Positions 62,415-64,000 of a stretch of DNA of 64,000 nt are shown here, in pieces; within the stretch, counting starts at the first letter, position 1; the number at the start of each line of letters is the position of its first letter. The stretch comes from JANPLN01 sp043757265 (GTDB lineage: Bacteria; Bdellovibrionota; Bdellovibrionia; Bdellovibrionales; JAGQZY01): contig JAYUQP010000040.1 in NCBI GenBank assembly GCA_043757265.1, forward strand, positions 62,001-126,000, in the 5' to 3' direction. The notes under the pieces are model-generated. The model was not told where the DNA came from, searched no databases, and saw only the letters and a program-made list of their open reading frames with translations. The translations under genes were made by a program, and so were the position numbers.

Positions 62415-63269
62415 ATGTACAAATTCAAGCCGCTTTCCAAACCTGTAACGTATCAATTTCAAGATCAAACCTTCTCGTGGGGTGATTGTAAAAAATGGTC
62501 TCTTTTTTCGGGACCTGACATCGTCGAAGACGAAGGCATGGTTATGGAAGTGGCCCAGGAGCTTAAAAAGCTTGCCGCAAAACACAACGTCAACTGGTTT
62601 TTAAAATGCTCGTTTGATAAAGCCAACCGCACCAGTGGCACAAGCTTTCGTGGCCATGGCGTAAAAGAAGGTTTGGCGATGCTAGCCAAAATCAAAGGAA
62701 AAATCGGCTGTCCAATTCTTACTGATGTGCACGAAACATGGCAGGTGCCGATGGTAGCAGAAGTGGCGGATGTGATTCAGATTCCTGCATTTCTTTGTCG
62801 GCAAACAGATCTTCTTTTAGCGGTCGCTGAAACGCAAAAAGTGGTGCACGTGAAAAAGGGGCAGTTTTTAGCCCCGTGGGATATGAAATCAGTTGTGGAT
62901 AAAATCAAGGGCGCCGGAAACGACAGAGTGCTTCTGTGCGAACGCGGCACAACGTTTGGCTACAACCGACTAGTCAATGACATGATGGGCCTCGTGGACA
63001 TGCGCTCTCTGGGGGTTCCAGTGATTATGGATGCCTCGCATTCGACCCAATTGCCTGGGGCTTCAGGTGTGGCCAGCGGTGGACGCTCAGAAATGATTCC
63101 CGTGTTAGCGAAAGCGGCCATGGCTGTGGGTGTTGATGGTCTTTTTATCGAGACCCACCCAAACCCCGATAAAGCGCTTTGCGACGGGCCAAGCAGTCTT
63201 CCGCTCAATCAAATGGACGATCTCTTAACGACCCTCAATCAGCTTTGGAAATCTCACGAAAATAATTAA
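62415..63269 (+). CDS. kdsA: 3-deoxy-D-manno-octulosonate 8-phosphate synthase
   Basis: The enzyme condenses PEP with arabinose 5-phosphate on the way to Kdo, the inner core sugar of LPS. SFDKANRTSGTSFRGHG, ILTDVHETWQ, PAFLCRQTDLLLA, KKGQFLAPWDMK, ERGTTFGYN and FIETHPNPDKALCDGPS are all present; 284 residues. It looks like the metal-dependent class, with the metal-site His, Glu and Asp kept, but the usual metal-site cysteine (GPC) is Asp35 (GPD). ATG 62415 fits family length; a GTG at 62370 is possible. Confidence 0.93.
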   Translation: MYKFKPLSKPVTYQFQDQTFSWGDCKKWSLFSGPDIVEDEGMVMEVAQELKKLAAKHNVNWFLKCSFDKANRTSGTSFRGHGVKEGLAMLAKIKGKIGCPILTDVHETWQVPMVAEVADVIQIPAFLCRQTDLLLAVAETQKVVHVKKGQFLAPWDMKSVVDKIKGAGNDRVLLCERGTTFGYNRLVNDMMGLVDMRSLGVPVIMDASHSTQLPGASGVASGGRSEMIPVLAKAAMAVGVDGLFIETHPNPDKALCDGPSSLPLNQMDDLLTTLNQLWKSHENN

Positions 63270-64000
63270 GCCGGTTTGTGGGCAACTAGCGTCCAGCTGT
63301 ATCCGTGCCGGTGATAAACGGTATCAATTGTAAAACGGTGATTTTTCAGAAGCGAAATGATTTCGGCTTTTTTATAATATTTTGCGTATGCAGGATTGAG
63401 CTGGTCGTAGACGACAAGCACTCGCGCCCTATAATGAATTTTAAGAATAACGTCGCGCATATAGGTATTCATCGGCATTGGCAACCATCGGCAAAGTTGT
63501 GCATAAAAAGTCAGCAGGGAACCCAAAACATGTGACAAAGCCGCAAGCATCCAGTGGGGGCAGTGGGTTGTGAATTTGCGAAGAACACTTGCGACGCCGA
63601 GGTAAAACTCGTTTCCTTCATAACCGTATACCCACAAAATGAATTTTCCGCCCGGGATAAGCGAATTGTAGATTGAATCCAACACAGGGCCTGGCTCGGG
63701 GATATGATGCAAAACGCCGATGCATACGGCAGTGTCCACGTTTTTTACCGAAATCTCATCGCCACGGCAATGAACCAATACAACTTTGTCGCCATACGAT
63801 TCTAGGTTTTTTTTGAGCACGCTAAAGGCCCTTGATGGCTCAACGGCTACAACCCTATTTACGCCTGCCTCTATTAGCATAGCCGCAAATCTACCGGTAC
63901 CAGCGCCCACATCTAAAACAGTTTTTTCCGAAAAAAATACACTGTCGTAATGTGGCCCCAGAATATCTTTTAAATATTTAAGAGAGGCATAATATCCAAC
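63266..64000 (-). CDS. class I SAM-dependent methyltransferase (5' truncated)
   Basis: The frame is open to the window edge, with 30 codons upstream of GAGTGRFAAMLIEAG; the true start is outside. VLDVGAGTGRFA, VVAVEPSRAF and DTAVCIGVLHHIPEPGPVLD are the motifs of Methyltransf_11-type enzymes. Its last four bases overlap the convergent kdsA end. Confidence 0.82.
   Translation of the reverse strand, partial: VGYYASLKYLKDILGPHYDSVFFSEKTVLDVGAGTGRFAAMLIEAGVNRVVAVEPSRAFSVLKKNLESYGDKVVLVHCRGDEISVKNVDTAVCIGVLHHIPEPGPVLDSIYNSLIPGGKFILWVYGYEGNEFYLGVASVLRKFTTHCPHWMLAALSHVLGSLLTFYAQLCRWLPMPMNTYMRDVILKIHYRARVLVVYDQLNPAYAKYYKKAEIISLLKNHRFTIDTVYHRHGYSWTLVAHKPA

Noticed and set aside
1..64000. CRISPR array, prophage, insertion sequence or toxin-antitoxin pair
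   Set aside because: No regularly spaced repeats, integrase, transposase or small paired genes of these types were seen.

Overview
The window is chromosomal DNA of a Gram-negative bacterium. The dense ribosomal operon, the Kdo, O-antigen and dTDP-rhamnose genes, the adjacent TIGR03545/TIGR03546-type pair and the moderate G+C suggest Bdellovibrionota or a close deltaproteobacterial-type lineage. This placement is an inference from gene content and order; no 16S rRNA gene or tRNA was seen.

Positions 1-19450 hold a nearly continuous rpoC-str-S10-spc-alpha supercluster: rpoC (3' part), rpsL, rpsG, fusA, rpsJ, rplC, rplD, rplW, rplB, rpsS, rplV, rpsC, rplP, rpmC, rpsQ, rplN, rplE, rpsN, rpsH, rplF, rplR, rpsE, rpmD, rplO, secY, adk, rpmJ, rpsM, rpsK, rpoA, rplQ. 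It then runs into a TlpA-like thioredoxin gene. Genes usually found inside this array are absent: tuf after fusA, rplX between rplN and rplE, map/infA after adk, and rpsD between rpsK and rpoA. The EF-G has a degenerate domain IV and L17 has a long basic tail. A textbook intrinsic terminator lies inside the first codons of the tlpA-like gene.

Positions 19451-24119 form a small accessory region. It encodes two exported proteins of unknown function (one built of cysteine-paired repeats), a 339-base gene-poor stretch with an inverted pair of 27-base dispersed repeats, and a minus-strand pair of the TIGR03545/TIGR03546 type.

Positions 24152-64000 are one large surface-polysaccharide locus of about 40 kb. 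It starts with a sugar-nucleotide aminotransferase, a WecA/WbpL-like initiating phosphoglycosyl transferase, a coupled metF-type reductase and ManC. Next come glycosyltransferases of several folds, methyltransferases, an MsbA-like exporter, an O-antigen ligase/polymerase-like membrane protein and a split dTDP-L-rhamnose pathway (rfbC-rfbB on minus, rfbA and a distant rfbD on plus). A Wzm/Wzt ABC exporter is followed by a decoration module: acyltransferase-3, a GT8-like enzyme, methyltransferases, a DUF115-like protein, a 2OG-Fe(II) oxygenase, and an MBOAT acyltransferase with an SGNH-like partner. The window closes with kdsA and a truncated methyltransferase. The parts suggest a glycan started on undecaprenyl phosphate, extended by many transferases, exported by Wzm/Wzt, acylated and methylated, and ligated to a Kdo-containing lipid A-core.

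One gene does not fit this theme: an AAA/DUF4143 ATPase at 38784-39947. It is read from a promoter so close to its ATG that the mRNA should be nearly leaderless, and a perfect 11-base inverted repeat straddles that promoter. No CRISPR array, insertion sequence, prophage or clear new defence system was found. The best candidates for unusual biology are the divergent EF-G, the coding-embedded terminator, the cysteine-repeat protein, the ATPase operator, the back-to-back rfb promoters and an aspartate replacing the metal-site cysteine in KdsA.
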